62,702 bases of DNA, from the NCBI GenBank assembly GCA_009922685.1, contig RFVA01000007.1:1-62702 (forward strand). Reading direction: 5' to 3'. The translations under genes were made by a program, and so were the position numbers. Under the pieces are notes generated by a model that saw only the letters and a program-made list of their open reading frames with translations, ran no database searches and was not told where the DNA came from. Below, piece by piece: positions 18,680 through 27,245 of the stretch. This stretch comes from Gammaproteobacteria bacterium. GTDB taxonomy: Bacteria > Pseudomonadota > Gammaproteobacteria > Methylococcales > Methylococcaceae. How positions within the stretch are numbered: the first letter of the stretch is position 1; each line of letters opens with the position of its first letter.

Positions 18680-19114
18680 TCACGTTGGCCAGGCCAACAC
18701 CAGCACCCCTGAGAGCACTAATAAAGCCCCTGTAAAAAGGCGGGGAGTAATCGGCTCACCGAGAAATAAAATTGCCAAAATGATGGCAAAGACCACGCTG
18801 AGCTTGTCAATCGGTGCGACCAGAGAAGCCGGGGCCATCTGAAGCGCCCGATAGTAAAAGAGCCATGAAAGTCCGGTGGCCAGACCGGAAAGTAATAGAA
18901 AAATGACTGGTTTCATCCTGAAGTCATTCGACCAAACCCACTCCTGTCGCCAAGTAATGATGAGAGCAGTGATAATGAAGACGACTGCCGTCCGGATCAA
19001 TGTAGCAAGGTTTGAATTGAGCCCTTCGACTCCAAGCTTGCCCAAGATTGCAGTAAGTCCAGCGAAGAAAGCAGAAGCAACTGCGAATAATTGCCATGCG
19101 GTATCGCTTTTCAT
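18680..19114 (-). CDS. EamA-family single-domain transporter
   Basis: 144 residues with about five membrane helices and one EamA domain (LFAVASAFFAGLTAILGKLG at the start; LSWLFYYRALQMAPASLVAP and VFAIILAILFLGEPITPRLF later). Small EamA proteins like this probably act as dimers. It is a frequent passenger next to arsenic and heavy-metal genes; substrate unknown. Separated by about 90 nt from the TauE/SafE operon on the same strand. Confidence 0.85.
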   Translation of the reverse strand: MKSDTAWQLFAVASAFFAGLTAILGKLGVEGLNSNLATLIRTAVVFIITALIITWRQEWVWSNDFRMKPVIFLLLSGLATGLSWLFYYRALQMAPASLVAPIDKLSVVFAIILAILFLGEPITPRLFTGALLVLSGVLVLAWPT

Positions 19115-19172
19115 GACGCCCGGCTCCCTCGACTATGATTATCCACAATTCCAAAGTAACACTGAGGTCGGA

Positions 19173-19409
19173 ATGAGTTCAATCATTCTCGAAAGCATTT
19201 TGATCTGCCCATACTGTGGGCACGCGGAACAAGAAATCATGCCAACAGACACGTGCCAATTCTTTTATGAATGCACACATTGCAAAGAACTACTACGCCC
19301 CAAGGCCGGGGACTGCTGTGTCTACTGTTCATTCGGATCGGTGCCATGTCCTCCGATCCAGGAAAAGGGTTCGTGTTGTGGCGAGTCGTGTTCGGATCAC
19401 GCTGAATAA
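19173..19409 (+). CDS. Cys-rich GDCCxYCSxG small protein
   Basis: 78 residues from ATG 19173 (ribosome site TGAGGTCGGA). Pairs of cysteines (CPYCGH; CTHCKELLRPK; GDCCVYCSFGSVPCPPIQ; CCGESC) make a zinc/metal-binding protein. The GDCCVYCSxGSVPCPPIQ stretch is found in small uncharacterised proteins of metal-resistance clusters. It is divergent from the EamA gene and lies between it and ACR3. No function can be assigned beyond likely metal binding. Confidence 0.8.
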   Translation: MSSIILESILICPYCGHAEQEIMPTDTCQFFYECTHCKELLRPKAGDCCVYCSFGSVPCPPIQEKGSCCGESCSDHAE

Positions 19410-19542
19410 ACAAGGACAATACTCACCAGTCAGACTGCTGGATGGCGTGGGCCCTTTGTGAGCCAACAACTCAATCGGCGGCATCTTAGGTCTGAAATCC
19501 ATCCCTATTTAGCTCATCAAGGAATAATGGTCGCTCGAGTCC

Positions 19543-20610
19543 TCAAGAATGGACGAACCATCCACGCGTACGATTGCAGATCCCACAGACCGATAACATG
19601 ATCGGAACTTCCACCAAAACGCCCACGACCGTCGCAAGAGCCGCGCCCGACTCAGGGCCGTAAAGAGCGATGGCCGTTGCAACGGCCAGTTCAAAGAAGT
19701 TACTGGCTCCGATTAGCGCACCCGGCGCAGCAATCGCATATTTGACGCCGAAGAACTTCATGAGCCCATAGACCAGGGACGAATTGAAGTACACCTGGAT
19801 GATGATTGGGACGGCAATCAGGGCAACATGGAACCACTTTCCAACGAGGTTATCGGCCTGGAAGGCAAAAATCATGACCAGCGTGGCGAGAAGCGCAGAA
19901 ATCGCAATGGGGTGAAGCTTTGGGAGAAACGCCCCCTCAAACCATGCCTTCCCTTTGATCCTGACCAACACCGACCGAGTAATGATGCCCGCTATTAGTG
20001 GGATGACGATGAATATCATTACTGAATAAAGAAGAACATCGAAAGGAACCGTGAGATTCGACGTGCCTGTCACTAGCCAGGTCACGATAGGGGCGAATGC
20101 CACCAACATGATGAGATCGTTAACCGCGACCTGAACCAGGGTATACCCAGGATCACCGTCAGTGAGGTAACTCCAGACAAAAACCATCGCGGTACAGGGA
20201 GCTGCTGCCAGAATAATGGTTCCTGCAATGTATTGGTCTGCGGCATCCGCTCCAATCCATGGAAAGAAAAGATGCTTAAAGAAGAGCCAGCCTAGAAAGG
20301 CCATACTGAAAGGCTTGACCAGCCAGTTCACGAAAACTGTAATGAGAAGCCCCTTGGGGTTTTTACCGGCACCAATGACGGAGGCGAAATCCACCTTGAG
20401 CATCATGGGATAGATCATCAGCCAGATTAGAACGGCAATCGGCAAATTGATGTTCGAAATCTCAAGGCCACGCAATTCGGCCACAGGGCCCGGAATGAAC
20501 TTCCCGATCAGAACACCAACCAACATGCAAAGGCCGACCCATAAGGTCAGGTAACGATCAAAAAAGCTCATCTGTTTGGCTTGAGTCTTCGCAACTTCTT
20601 TTTTACTCAT
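19543..20610 (-). CDS. acr3: ACR3-family arsenite efflux permease
   Basis: 355 residues from ATG 20610, chosen over longer in-frame starts because MSKKEVAKTQAKQMSFFDRY is the family N-terminus. Ten predicted membrane helices. The conserved Cys is in ILAAAPCTAMVFVWS (helix 4) and VLIWLMIYPMMLKVDF is typical of helix 2. It extrudes As(OH)3. It starts 5 nt after the arsA stop and is the last gene of the minus-strand ars operon. With ArsA the pair may form an ATP-driven pump, although ACR3-ArsA coupling is less well established than ArsB-ArsA. Confidence 0.95.
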   Translation of the reverse strand: MSKKEVAKTQAKQMSFFDRYLTLWVGLCMLVGVLIGKFIPGPVAELRGLEISNINLPIAVLIWLMIYPMMLKVDFASVIGAGKNPKGLLITVFVNWLVKPFSMAFLGWLFFKHLFFPWIGADAADQYIAGTIILAAAPCTAMVFVWSYLTDGDPGYTLVQVAVNDLIMLVAFAPIVTWLVTGTSNLTVPFDVLLYSVMIFIVIPLIAGIITRSVLVRIKGKAWFEGAFLPKLHPIAISALLATLVMIFAFQADNLVGKWFHVALIAVPIIIQVYFNSSLVYGLMKFFGVKYAIAAPGALIGASNFFELAVATAIALYGPESGAALATVVGVLVEVPIMLSVCGICNRTRGWFVHS

Positions 20611-20615
20611 GATCC

Positions 20616-22403
20616 CTATCCCAATCTTTTCAAAATTTCGTTGTCGGCTCGGTTCGATAAAAGCCGCAGTCGATCTACACCGACAGGTTCCTGTTTCTGG
20701 AGTGCGACCAATGCATAGCGGCGGGCATGATGATTTGCGACCGCATCGATTTCCCGGATTTCGTTGAAAGCTCTTTGCCGAAGCAGGTGTGAACTGGGGG
20801 ACGTCGCTGCAACACTGTTGTTGATGATCCATGCCCAGGGTTCGATCCCCGCTCGACGGAGATCCGATTGTAGGTTCCGGGCTTCGAGGACGGGGGTGGT
20901 TTCAGCCAGCGTGACAATGATCACCTTGGTTTGTTTGGGATCTTGCAACTGCATCATCGGCGTTGTGAAGTGAACGCGGCTTTCTCCCATTTGTCGGGTC
21001 ACTTCGCGGTGGTATGCCCCTGTCGCGTCCAGCAGAAGCAGGGTGTGTCCGGTAGGGGCCGTATCCATCACCACGAACTTCTTGCCTGCTTCACGAATAA
21101 TGCGGGAGAAGGCTTGAAACACGGCGATTTCCTCGGTGCAGGGAGATCGCAGATCCTCTTCCAGCAAAGCGCGACCTTCAGCATCCAGGTGAGCCCCTTT
21201 GGTTTCCAGCACATGATTGCGGTAGCGTTCGGTTTCCTCGTGAGGATCAATCCGGCTTACTGTGAGATTGGGCAGCGATCCTTCCAACGTCTCCGACAAA
21301 TGAGCAGCCGGATCAGAGGTCGTCAGATGCACGGGAAACCCCTGAGAAGCCAATTCAACGGCAATCGCTGCGGCCAGGGTGGTTTTTCCGACGCCCCCTT
21401 TGCCCATGAGCATCACCAAACCATTTTCATCCTCCGAGATCTCTTCGACCAAAGAAGAAAGAGTGGGCGCATTCGGTTGAGGGAGGACTTCGACAGAACG
21501 CTGAGGAGTAGGCAGAGCATCATTGATCAACAAGTGCCGAAGAGCATCAAGACCGACCAGATTGAAAGACTTCAGCCGAATCAGATCCTGGGGTAAGGCC
21601 TTGAGTGCTGAAGGTATGGCGGAAAGCGCGACTTGCTCACGCTGATGGATGGCTGCGGCCAGTTCATCATGGACGGTTTCTTCTTCGGGAATGACGCCAT
21701 TGATGACGAGGAACTGTTGAGAAAGCCCGATGGCTGCTAATTCATCGTGGGTACGAGCGACTTCCCGAAGTGTGGCTTGTTGTGCGCGGGCGACCAGCAC
21801 CAGACGTGTGCGTAAAGGGTCAGCTAGCGCATCCACCGCCCTCTTGTATTGAGTTCGTTGCTTTTCAAGTCCGGACAGAGGCCCAAGGCAGGAAGCATCT
21901 CCCTTCCCCTCTTCAAGAAAACCGCTCCACGCACCAGGCAGCTGGAGCAGTCGAATGGTGTGACCGGTAGGAGCCGTATCGAAAATGATATGGTCGTAAT
22001 TCTCAGTCAGAGCCGAATCTATCAAAAGTGCCGTAAATTCATCAAAAGCCGCAATTTCTGTCGTGCATGCTCCAGAAAGTTGCTCTTCGATCCCTTTAAC
22101 GATGGATTCTGGCAGGACGCCTCGCACCGGCCCAACAATACGATCACGATAGGCTTGAGCTGCTGCTTGAGGATCGATCTCAAGGGCTGCAAGGTTCGGT
22201 ACGGCAGAAATTGCCGTGATGTAATTCCCTATGACTTCCCCGAAGACCTGTCCGACGTTCGATGCCGGGTCTGTGCTGACAAGGAGGACTCGCTTGCCTT
22301 CAGTTGCCAACTGAACAGCCGTCGCGCAAGCAATGGATGTCTTGCCGACCCCACCTTTCCCTGTGAAAAAGAAAAAACGGGGTGGATTTTCCAGAAAACG
22401 CAT
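20616..22403 (-). CDS. arsA: ArsA, arsenite-stimulated ATPase (two-domain)
   Basis: 595 residues from ATG 22403; a TTG overlapping the arsD stop (22418) is an alternative. There are two homologous halves, each with a deviant Walker A (GKGGVGKTS near residue 15; GKGGVGKTT near 340) and a DTAPTGHT signature (about 145-152 and 450-457). Cysteines in CTTEIAAFDEF and CTEEIAVFQAF are the two known As(III)/Sb(III) site positions of ArsA. It lies between arsD and ACR3. Confidence 0.95.
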   Translation of the reverse strand: MRFLENPPRFFFFTGKGGVGKTSIACATAVQLATEGKRVLLVSTDPASNVGQVFGEVIGNYITAISAVPNLAALEIDPQAAAQAYRDRIVGPVRGVLPESIVKGIEEQLSGACTTEIAAFDEFTALLIDSALTENYDHIIFDTAPTGHTIRLLQLPGAWSGFLEEGKGDASCLGPLSGLEKQRTQYKRAVDALADPLRTRLVLVARAQQATLREVARTHDELAAIGLSQQFLVINGVIPEEETVHDELAAAIHQREQVALSAIPSALKALPQDLIRLKSFNLVGLDALRHLLINDALPTPQRSVEVLPQPNAPTLSSLVEEISEDENGLVMLMGKGGVGKTTLAAAIAVELASQGFPVHLTTSDPAAHLSETLEGSLPNLTVSRIDPHEETERYRNHVLETKGAHLDAEGRALLEEDLRSPCTEEIAVFQAFSRIIREAGKKFVVMDTAPTGHTLLLLDATGAYHREVTRQMGESRVHFTTPMMQLQDPKQTKVIIVTLAETTPVLEARNLQSDLRRAGIEPWAWIINNSVAATSPSSHLLRQRAFNEIREIDAVANHHARRYALVALQKQEPVGVDRLRLLSNRADNEILKRLG

Positions 22404-22418
22404 CTTAGACCGGCTCAA

Positions 22419-22778
22419 TCAGCAGCAACTAGAGCCTGAGCAACATCCTTGTTGAGGCTTCGTGTTGTCGGTTTCTGTGATGTTCGCCCAACGGGCCAAT
22501 TCTGAACGATTCGGGTAACGTCCCGCCAAAGCCACTTCACCACCGACCAGGACCAGGGGAAGTGCCTCCTCGCCGGAGCGCTCAAGGTAGGCTTTCACGC
22601 TGGCATTCTCTGCAAACGCGAGAGGTTGCTGGGCCAGGTTGAAGCGTTCAATCTGTGCTCCATTTTGCTTAGCCCAGTCTATGTCAGCTGATAAAGAAAC
22701 CAACGCCTGGTCTACCTCCACGCCACATACACCGCTGCTACAGCAAAGGGCAGGATCAAATATTTGAATGATGCTCAT
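22419..22778 (-). CDS. arsD: ArsD, arsenic metallochaperone
   Basis: 119 residues. Cys12-Cys13-Cys18 in PALCCSSGVCGVEVD is the arsenite-binding set that passes As(III) to ArsA. Extra vicinal cysteines occur at the C-terminus (CCSGSSCC). Also acts as a weak trans repressor in known systems. It overlaps the phosphatase gene by 4 nt and directly precedes arsA, the usual order. Confidence 0.95.
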   Translation of the reverse strand: MSIIQIFDPALCCSSGVCGVEVDQALVSLSADIDWAKQNGAQIERFNLAQQPLAFAENASVKAYLERSGEEALPLVLVGGEVALAGRYPNRSELARWANITETDNTKPQQGCCSGSSCC

Positions 22779-23236
22779 GATGACTCCTTAGGAAGGGTTG
22801 CATGGGGATAAATCTGCTCAAGGGCCACCCGTTGTTCGGCTTTAATGCTAAGTACGGGACGGATCGACTTGGCCTTGGCCTCCGCCTCTTCCAGAGTACT
22901 GCACAGTCCAAGCTCCAGAAGAACGCCCGCCGCAACGGTTCCCGTCCGCCCTCTCCCCCCACCGCAATGGAAAGCGACTTTCTTTCCTTCTCGATAAGCT
23001 GAGACCACAGCATCGATGGCATTCTTGAATAGGTCGGATTCCGGTACCAACGCATGATCGCCCAAAGGTATTTGCGTCCAGGTTAAATGCGGCTGGGAAG
23101 CTGCACACCCCGTGGATTCTTCACGGAGATCTACGACAACGTCGATGTTTTCTTCATCGGCCATTTGTTGTACGTCGTTAGCTCCGCCAAAGTAAATACG
23201 GTCTTCAATCAATGCGTGATATTGCTTTTCCATCAA
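22775..23236 (-). CDS. Dual-specificity/tyrosine phosphatase-like protein in ars operon
   Basis: 153 residues with the Cx5R P-loop HCGGGRGRTG (about residues 94-103) and upstream acidic region (IDVVVDLREES). This is the cysteine-phosphatase fold, distinct from the ArsC proteins next door. Proteins like this occur in some ars operons, where a role in arsenate or phosphate chemistry is suspected but unproven. It overlaps arsD by 4 nt, so it is an integral operon member. Confidence 0.8.
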   Translation of the reverse strand: MMEKQYHALIEDRIYFGGANDVQQMADEENIDVVVDLREESTGCAASQPHLTWTQIPLGDHALVPESDLFKNAIDAVVSAYREGKKVAFHCGGGRGRTGTVAAGVLLELGLCSTLEEAEAKAKSIRPVLSIKAEQRVALEQIYPHATLPKESS

Positions 23237-23305
23237 TCAACGGCTCATTCTTAAAAGTGCTTCTGTCGGTGTTAGACCAAGTCACTATGGTCTAAGGTGA
23301 ATGAT

Positions 23306-23842
23306 TTAGTTATCCCTGTGATCTTCTTCCCAGAATATTTCTCTGGATTCAGGAAGGAGAGCGCCGATTTCCTTAACCTTCGTCGAAAGGGCGATACGTG
23401 AGAGGCTTTCAATCGGCAGTTCGACGAAAATCTTGATGCGACGCTCAAGAACAACAAATGCGGAGACGAAGGCCAGTTGTTGTTCCTCTGGAGGAGCTGA
23501 AACAGGATCGGCAACTCCCCAGTGTGCATTAATAGGTTGTCCGGGCCAGATAGGGCAGGTCTCCCTCGCCGCGTTGTCACAAACGGTGATCACAAAATCC
23601 ATATCGGGGGCACCGGGTTCAGCAAACTGGTCCCAGCTTTTACTGCTTGGATCTCCAACGGGGACTTTCATTTTCTCCAGCGTTTTAACCGCAAGAGGGT
23701 TGACCTGACCCGCAGGTAAGCTACCTGCACTGAATGCCCTGAATTTCCCCTCGCCATAAAAATTAAGCAAAGCCTCAGCCATGATGCTGCGTGCAGAGTT
23801 TCCGGTACACAGGAAAAGAACGTTAAAGATCCGATCCGACAT
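23306..23842 (-). CDS. arsC: ArsC arsenate reductase, thioredoxin-coupled type (first copy)
   Basis: 178 residues from ATG 23842. It has the low-molecular-weight PTPase P-loop CTGNSARS (Cys12) and the redox cysteines of VITVCDNAARETCPIWPG, followed by HWGVADP, as in the pI258-type enzymes. It reduces As(V) to As(III). Compared with the second copy it has a longer C-terminal tail ending EEDHRDN. Second of two adjacent arsC genes, 19 nt apart. Confidence 0.93.
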   Translation of the reverse strand: MSDRIFNVLFLCTGNSARSIMAEALLNFYGEGKFRAFSAGSLPAGQVNPLAVKTLEKMKVPVGDPSSKSWDQFAEPGAPDMDFVITVCDNAARETCPIWPGQPINAHWGVADPVSAPPEEQQLAFVSAFVVLERRIKIFVELPIESLSRIALSTKVKEIGALLPESREIFWEEDHRDN

Positions 23843-23861
23843 GGAAGTAGCTCCTAAAGGG

Positions 23862-24353
23862 TTAATTGATTTCAGTACCAATCCGATCCAGCTCAACAGT
23901 GATGGCTTCCTTAGTCATGTTCTCAACAGGGAGATCAACCATGGCCTGTACTCTTCTTTTGAGGATGTCGAAGGTTTTCTCGAACGCCTCAATGATTTCA
24001 TCAGGGGTTCCTTCCACATGGCCGGGGTCTTCAACGCCCCAGTGAGCTCGAATAGCCGGTCCCAGAAAGACAGGACAGGGCTCCTTGCCAGCAGAGTCGC
24101 AAACGGAAATCAAAATATCGATGGACCGATCCCTGAAAGCATCCATGGATTTGCTGGTATAGCCTTCCGTTGGAAGACCGTGACGCGCAAGGGTGGCCAG
24201 CGCGCCGGTATTTATACGTCCAATCGGATTGCTTCCGGCGCTGTGTCCAATAAAACGGCCTTGACCAAGAGCCGTCACCAAGGCTTCGCCCATGACGCTA
24301 CGGCAGGAGTTACCCGTACATAGGACTAGGACATTGAAAGTTTTTTGGGTCAT
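23862..24353 (-). CDS. arsC: ArsC arsenate reductase, thioredoxin-coupled type (second copy)
   Basis: 163 residues from ATG 24353. P-loop CTGNSCRS (Cys12), redox cysteines in VCDSAGKEPCPVFLG and the HWGVEDP motif. Sequence identity with the neighbouring copy is only moderate, so this is an old duplication or two independent acquisitions, not a recent tandem copy. Directly follows arsR. Confidence 0.93.
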   Translation of the reverse strand: MTQKTFNVLVLCTGNSCRSVMGEALVTALGQGRFIGHSAGSNPIGRINTGALATLARHGLPTEGYTSKSMDAFRDRSIDILISVCDSAGKEPCPVFLGPAIRAHWGVEDPGHVEGTPDEIIEAFEKTFDILKRRVQAMVDLPVENMTKEAITVELDRIGTEIN

Positions 24354-24397
24354 GGTGCTGAATGGATGGGTGGTTATTGGGATATGCGATTTGGATG

Positions 24398-24691
24398 TCA
24401 GCAAGGCTTTCCGTTGCAACAATTCTCAGTGAGATACCCGATCACCGCATTCATACGCTCATAGTTAGCGGAATAGATGACGAATCGACCCTCTTGCTTT
24501 GGCTTAATGAGCCCTGCGTAATTGAGTTCTTTCAAGTGGAAAGAAAGGGAGGACGGCGGGATTTCCAGGGCTTCAGCAATCTTTCCGGCGGGCATCCCCT
24601 CCTCCCCAGCTTGCACAAGAAGTCGGAAAACGGCCAAGCGGCTTGGTTGCGCTAAAGCAGTTAGAGAAATGACTATGTCTTCTGTTTCCAT
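24398..24691 (-). CDS. arsR: ArsR arsenic-responsive repressor
   Basis: 97 residues from ATG 24691. The winged helix-turn-helix is AGKIAEALEIPPSSLSFHLK (about 35-54). The metal site is not the helix-alpha-3 CxC of the plasmid R773 type. Instead cysteines 91, 92 and 97 sit at the very C-terminus (ENCCNGKPC), resembling the Acidithiobacillus ferrooxidans ArsR arrangement. First gene of the ars operon; expected to autorepress. Confidence 0.93.
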   Translation of the reverse strand: METEDIVISLTALAQPSRLAVFRLLVQAGEEGMPAGKIAEALEIPPSSLSFHLKELNYAGLIKPKQEGRFVIYSANYERMNAVIGYLTENCCNGKPC

Positions 24692-24730
24692 GTTTCCACT
24701 ATACTCGAAATGTGTTGCAAATCGAAGACA

Positions 24731-24747
24731 AAAGAATTTAATTCTTT
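24731..24747. promoter_or_regulatory. Candidate ArsR operator
   Basis: A perfect 8-bp inverted repeat, AAAGAATT-t-AATTCTTT, 40 bp upstream of the arsR ATG, in the 89-bp gap between arsR and the histidine kinase stop. Position and symmetry suit a dimeric repressor. Assignment to ArsR is inference from position. Confidence 0.45.
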
Positions 24748-24780
24748 CTTCTTTGACCATTTTGAAGATTCGTCTGATGA

Positions 24781-26196
24781 CTATTTCGCGATAGTAAGGA
24801 TGGCGATCACACCACCAGAATCATGATTCCTTATGCTGATCGCACCGTAATGGAGGTCAGCAACTTCAAGAACGAGCGAAAGCCCTAAACCAGTTCCTTT
24901 GCCTTTCGCCTTGATGGAATAGAACTTGTCGAAAAGATGGGGAAGAGCATATTCAGGTATGCCCTCACCTTGGTCGATGATCTGGAATTCAATTTTGTTG
25001 CCATGTTCAAACACAAAGAGGTCGATGCGTGTCCCACTCTCTGAATGTTCAATGGAATTTTGAACGAGGTTGCCCAAGGCCTGAACCAATAAATCCGGAT
25101 CGCAGTAAATTTTAAGATCTGAGGGTGCATCGATTGAAAGTGCGATGCCTTTGTCCGCCATGACGTTACGGAACCGATCGTCAATTTCATTGAGTATGTG
25201 TCGCACCTCAATCTGAGTCAGTTCCTTGAGTGAGTTCCGCTTCTCAAGTGCTGCAATGTTCAGTAGCTTGTTGATCGTTTGGCTCATTCGACCGGTTTCG
25301 GCCTTGATGTCTCTCACGGCTTCTTTCCGTACCTCGGCGGGAAGATCCCGCTCAAGAAGTTCCGCAGACGATTGAATGGCGTTCACGGGATTGCGCATTT
25401 CGTGGGCCATGCAATACATCATGTGTTCGATGTAACGTCGATGCGAGAGTGCATCGAAAATGTGATCAAGTGCCTCGCCGAAAAGACCGAACCGTGTTCG
25501 CCGGAGATTCGGTTTCAGTGGGTGCTTACGACTCTTGAAAAGTTCCGTGTATGAGAACCAGAGTTCAATGGGTCTAAGATACATAAGGAACAGAACGACA
25601 AGAATCAAAAAAACGATGAATGCTGCAGCCAGTCCAACCAACTGCATACTCCGTTTGGTTTCGTTGACCAGAGGTTTCAGGATTTCGTTTGATTTTGATG
25701 CGACAACCACACCCTGAATCTGCCCATCCACTTTGATGGGGAGAGCGACGAACAATCGAAATGTATCACTGTCCAGGATTTCATCCCGTCTTTGATAGCG
25801 GTCATTCAATGCAGCTGCCACCTCTGCTCTAGAAGCGATATTGCTGCCTATACCCTGCCCGTTTGAGTCATAAAGCACGGTCCCGTTGGGATCCGTGACC
25901 GACAAATGGAGTGCGAGTGCATTCCTTTCACCCGCATCGAAATATCCACGCGGATCCATCGTTTCGAAATTTGCGAATGCTTTTGCTAGACCCGTTTCGT
26001 TGAACATGCCGGCCTTGGCCAACTGACTGATCGTCCCTGAAGCCATGTGAGTGACTTCATTCAGGTAGCCTTCCCGCATCGACACTGTGCGTGACTCGAA
26101 GGAATTCACCTGATGAGCGACAAACCAGATGAGGGCGACTTCTACGATAAAGATCAGCAGGTAGACAAACGATACGGGTCGAAGCACCCGATACAT
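24781..26196 (-). CDS. Sensor histidine kinase (CreC-like layout)
   Basis: 471 residues. Two membrane helices (VYLLIFIVEVALIWFVA near residue 12; LVGLAAAFIVFLILVVLFLM near 187) enclose a periplasmic sensor domain. The H-box is CMAHEMRNPVNAIQ (His about residue 264), with N-box LGNLVQNSIEHSE, G1 DQGEGIP and G2 GKGTGLGLSLV. The start overlaps the response-regulator stop. It lies between the partition genes and the ars operon; the stimulus is unknown, with metal ions the obvious guess from context. Confidence 0.9.
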   Translation of the reverse strand: MYRVLRPVSFVYLLIFIVEVALIWFVAHQVNSFESRTVSMREGYLNEVTHMASGTISQLAKAGMFNETGLAKAFANFETMDPRGYFDAGERNALALHLSVTDPNGTVLYDSNGQGIGSNIASRAEVAAALNDRYQRRDEILDSDTFRLFVALPIKVDGQIQGVVVASKSNEILKPLVNETKRSMQLVGLAAAFIVFLILVVLFLMYLRPIELWFSYTELFKSRKHPLKPNLRRTRFGLFGEALDHIFDALSHRRYIEHMMYCMAHEMRNPVNAIQSSAELLERDLPAEVRKEAVRDIKAETGRMSQTINKLLNIAALEKRNSLKELTQIEVRHILNEIDDRFRNVMADKGIALSIDAPSDLKIYCDPDLLVQALGNLVQNSIEHSESGTRIDLFVFEHGNKIEFQIIDQGEGIPEYALPHLFDKFYSIKAKGKGTGLGLSLVLEVADLHYGAISIRNHDSGGVIAILTIAK

Positions 26197-26909
26197 CAGG
26201 TTGTAACCATAAAGGTGTATCCGTGCCCCCAGCGCGTGAGAATGAACTGGATATCTGGCGCAATCGCACGCATTTTCGCTCGGAGAGATTTGATATGGGT
26301 ATCAACCACCCGATCGGTTGGGCCATCACAATCCTTTTCGATGTAGTTGAGCAGTTGATCCCGTGAATAGACCATACCCGCTCTATCCGAAAGTACCTTT
26401 AACAGCGTGAATTCTGAAGGCGTCAGATCGACGGGAGTACCGTAGATCAGGACCTGACGGCGATCCTCATCCAGAACAAAGGGTTCAGGGTGATCGCTCT
26501 CAGCAGTGACTTCCGTGGGCACGACGAATGAGGACAATGCCGGCCCATACGTCCGCCTCAAGACGGCCCGTACTCGAGCTACCAATTCTCTGAGTGAAAA
26601 GGGTTTGGGCAGATAGTCATCACCACCCTGTTCAAGACCGACAATACGGTCCTGTTCCTGATCACGACCGGTTATAAAGATGACGGGGGTTGGGGCGATG
26701 AGACGGATCTCATGAAGTAATTGAAAACCGTTGCAATCCGGAAGGCCAACGTCCAAAAGGACAAGGTCTATCCCTCCCTTGCGTAAAGCCTCAAGAGCTT
26801 CACTCCCGTTTCTAGCCTCAATAACGTAGTAGGAATCCATGGTGAGGCTCATGGCTACGTTCTTCCTGAGGGTATCTTCGTCGTCGACGACGAGAATGGT
26901 CTGACTCAT
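26196..26909 (-). CDS. OmpR-family response regulator
   Basis: 237 residues. The receiver domain has DDED near residue 10, the phospho-acceptor Asp in LVLLDVGLPDCNG (about 53) and KPFSLREL (Lys about 103). The C-terminal winged helix includes DLTPSEFTLLKVLSDRAGMV and VVDTHIKSLRAKM. The ribosome site GGGAGGAATGG precedes ATG 26909. Operon with the kinase. Possible targets inside the window: the repeat region before the cus genes (9278-9363). Confidence 0.93.
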   Translation of the reverse strand: MSQTILVVDDEDTLRKNVAMSLTMDSYYVIEARNGSEALEALRKGGIDLVLLDVGLPDCNGFQLLHEIRLIAPTPVIFITGRDQEQDRIVGLEQGGDDYLPKPFSLRELVARVRAVLRRTYGPALSSFVVPTEVTAESDHPEPFVLDEDRRQVLIYGTPVDLTPSEFTLLKVLSDRAGMVYSRDQLLNYIEKDCDGPTDRVVDTHIKSLRAKMRAIAPDIQFILTRWGHGYTFMVTT

Positions 26910-26990
26910 GTTTCCATTCCTCCCAAATACAGGGCCAATTAGATTACCCCCACAAATGAAAATATGCGAGTCATCAATAATGATGATTTT

Positions 26991-27245
26991 TTACGTCAAT
27001 GACCCTTTGAGTCTGTCCATCATCTGCGATAAAGCTTTAGGTTTCTCTGGTTCATCCCGCTTCACTGTGATCGGTGTTAATTGAGTGTGTTGGAGACCAT
27101 TTTGGACGCCATAACCACGCGCGATAAATAAACCAATGGTTGCAAGTGTCCTTAACCTTTCCGCTCTGGCTCTAGGGGCTAATGATTCCAGTTCAGACCG
27201 TAACTCGGGATGAACCCCTTCCGGCCAGACAACAACAATCCTCAT
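26991..27245 (-). CDS. Small partition adaptor downstream of parM (ParR/StbB-like by position)
   Basis: 84 residues. Its start overlaps the parM stop (TAATG), so the two are coupled. The N-terminal IVVVWPEGVHPELRSELESL with a helical RARAERLRTLATIGLFIARG is compatible with a ribbon-helix-helix DNA-binding protein. Sequence similarity to ParR itself is not obvious; the call rests on operon order, as in plasmid parMR and SXT srpMR. Confidence 0.65.
   Translation of the reverse strand: MRIVVVWPEGVHPELRSELESLAPRARAERLRTLATIGLFIARGYGVQNGLQHTQLTPITVKRDEPEKPKALSQMMDRLKGSLT

Noticed and set aside
20931-22439. Two roughly 200-residue plus-strand frames
   Set aside because: They are antisense to arsA, which is complete and has both ATPase sites.
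26971-26992. TCATCA-ataa-TGATGA followed by six T as a terminator
   Set aside because: The T-run follows only on the plus strand, where no gene ends; for the minus-strand parMR operon the run precedes the stem. Recorded as a coincidence.
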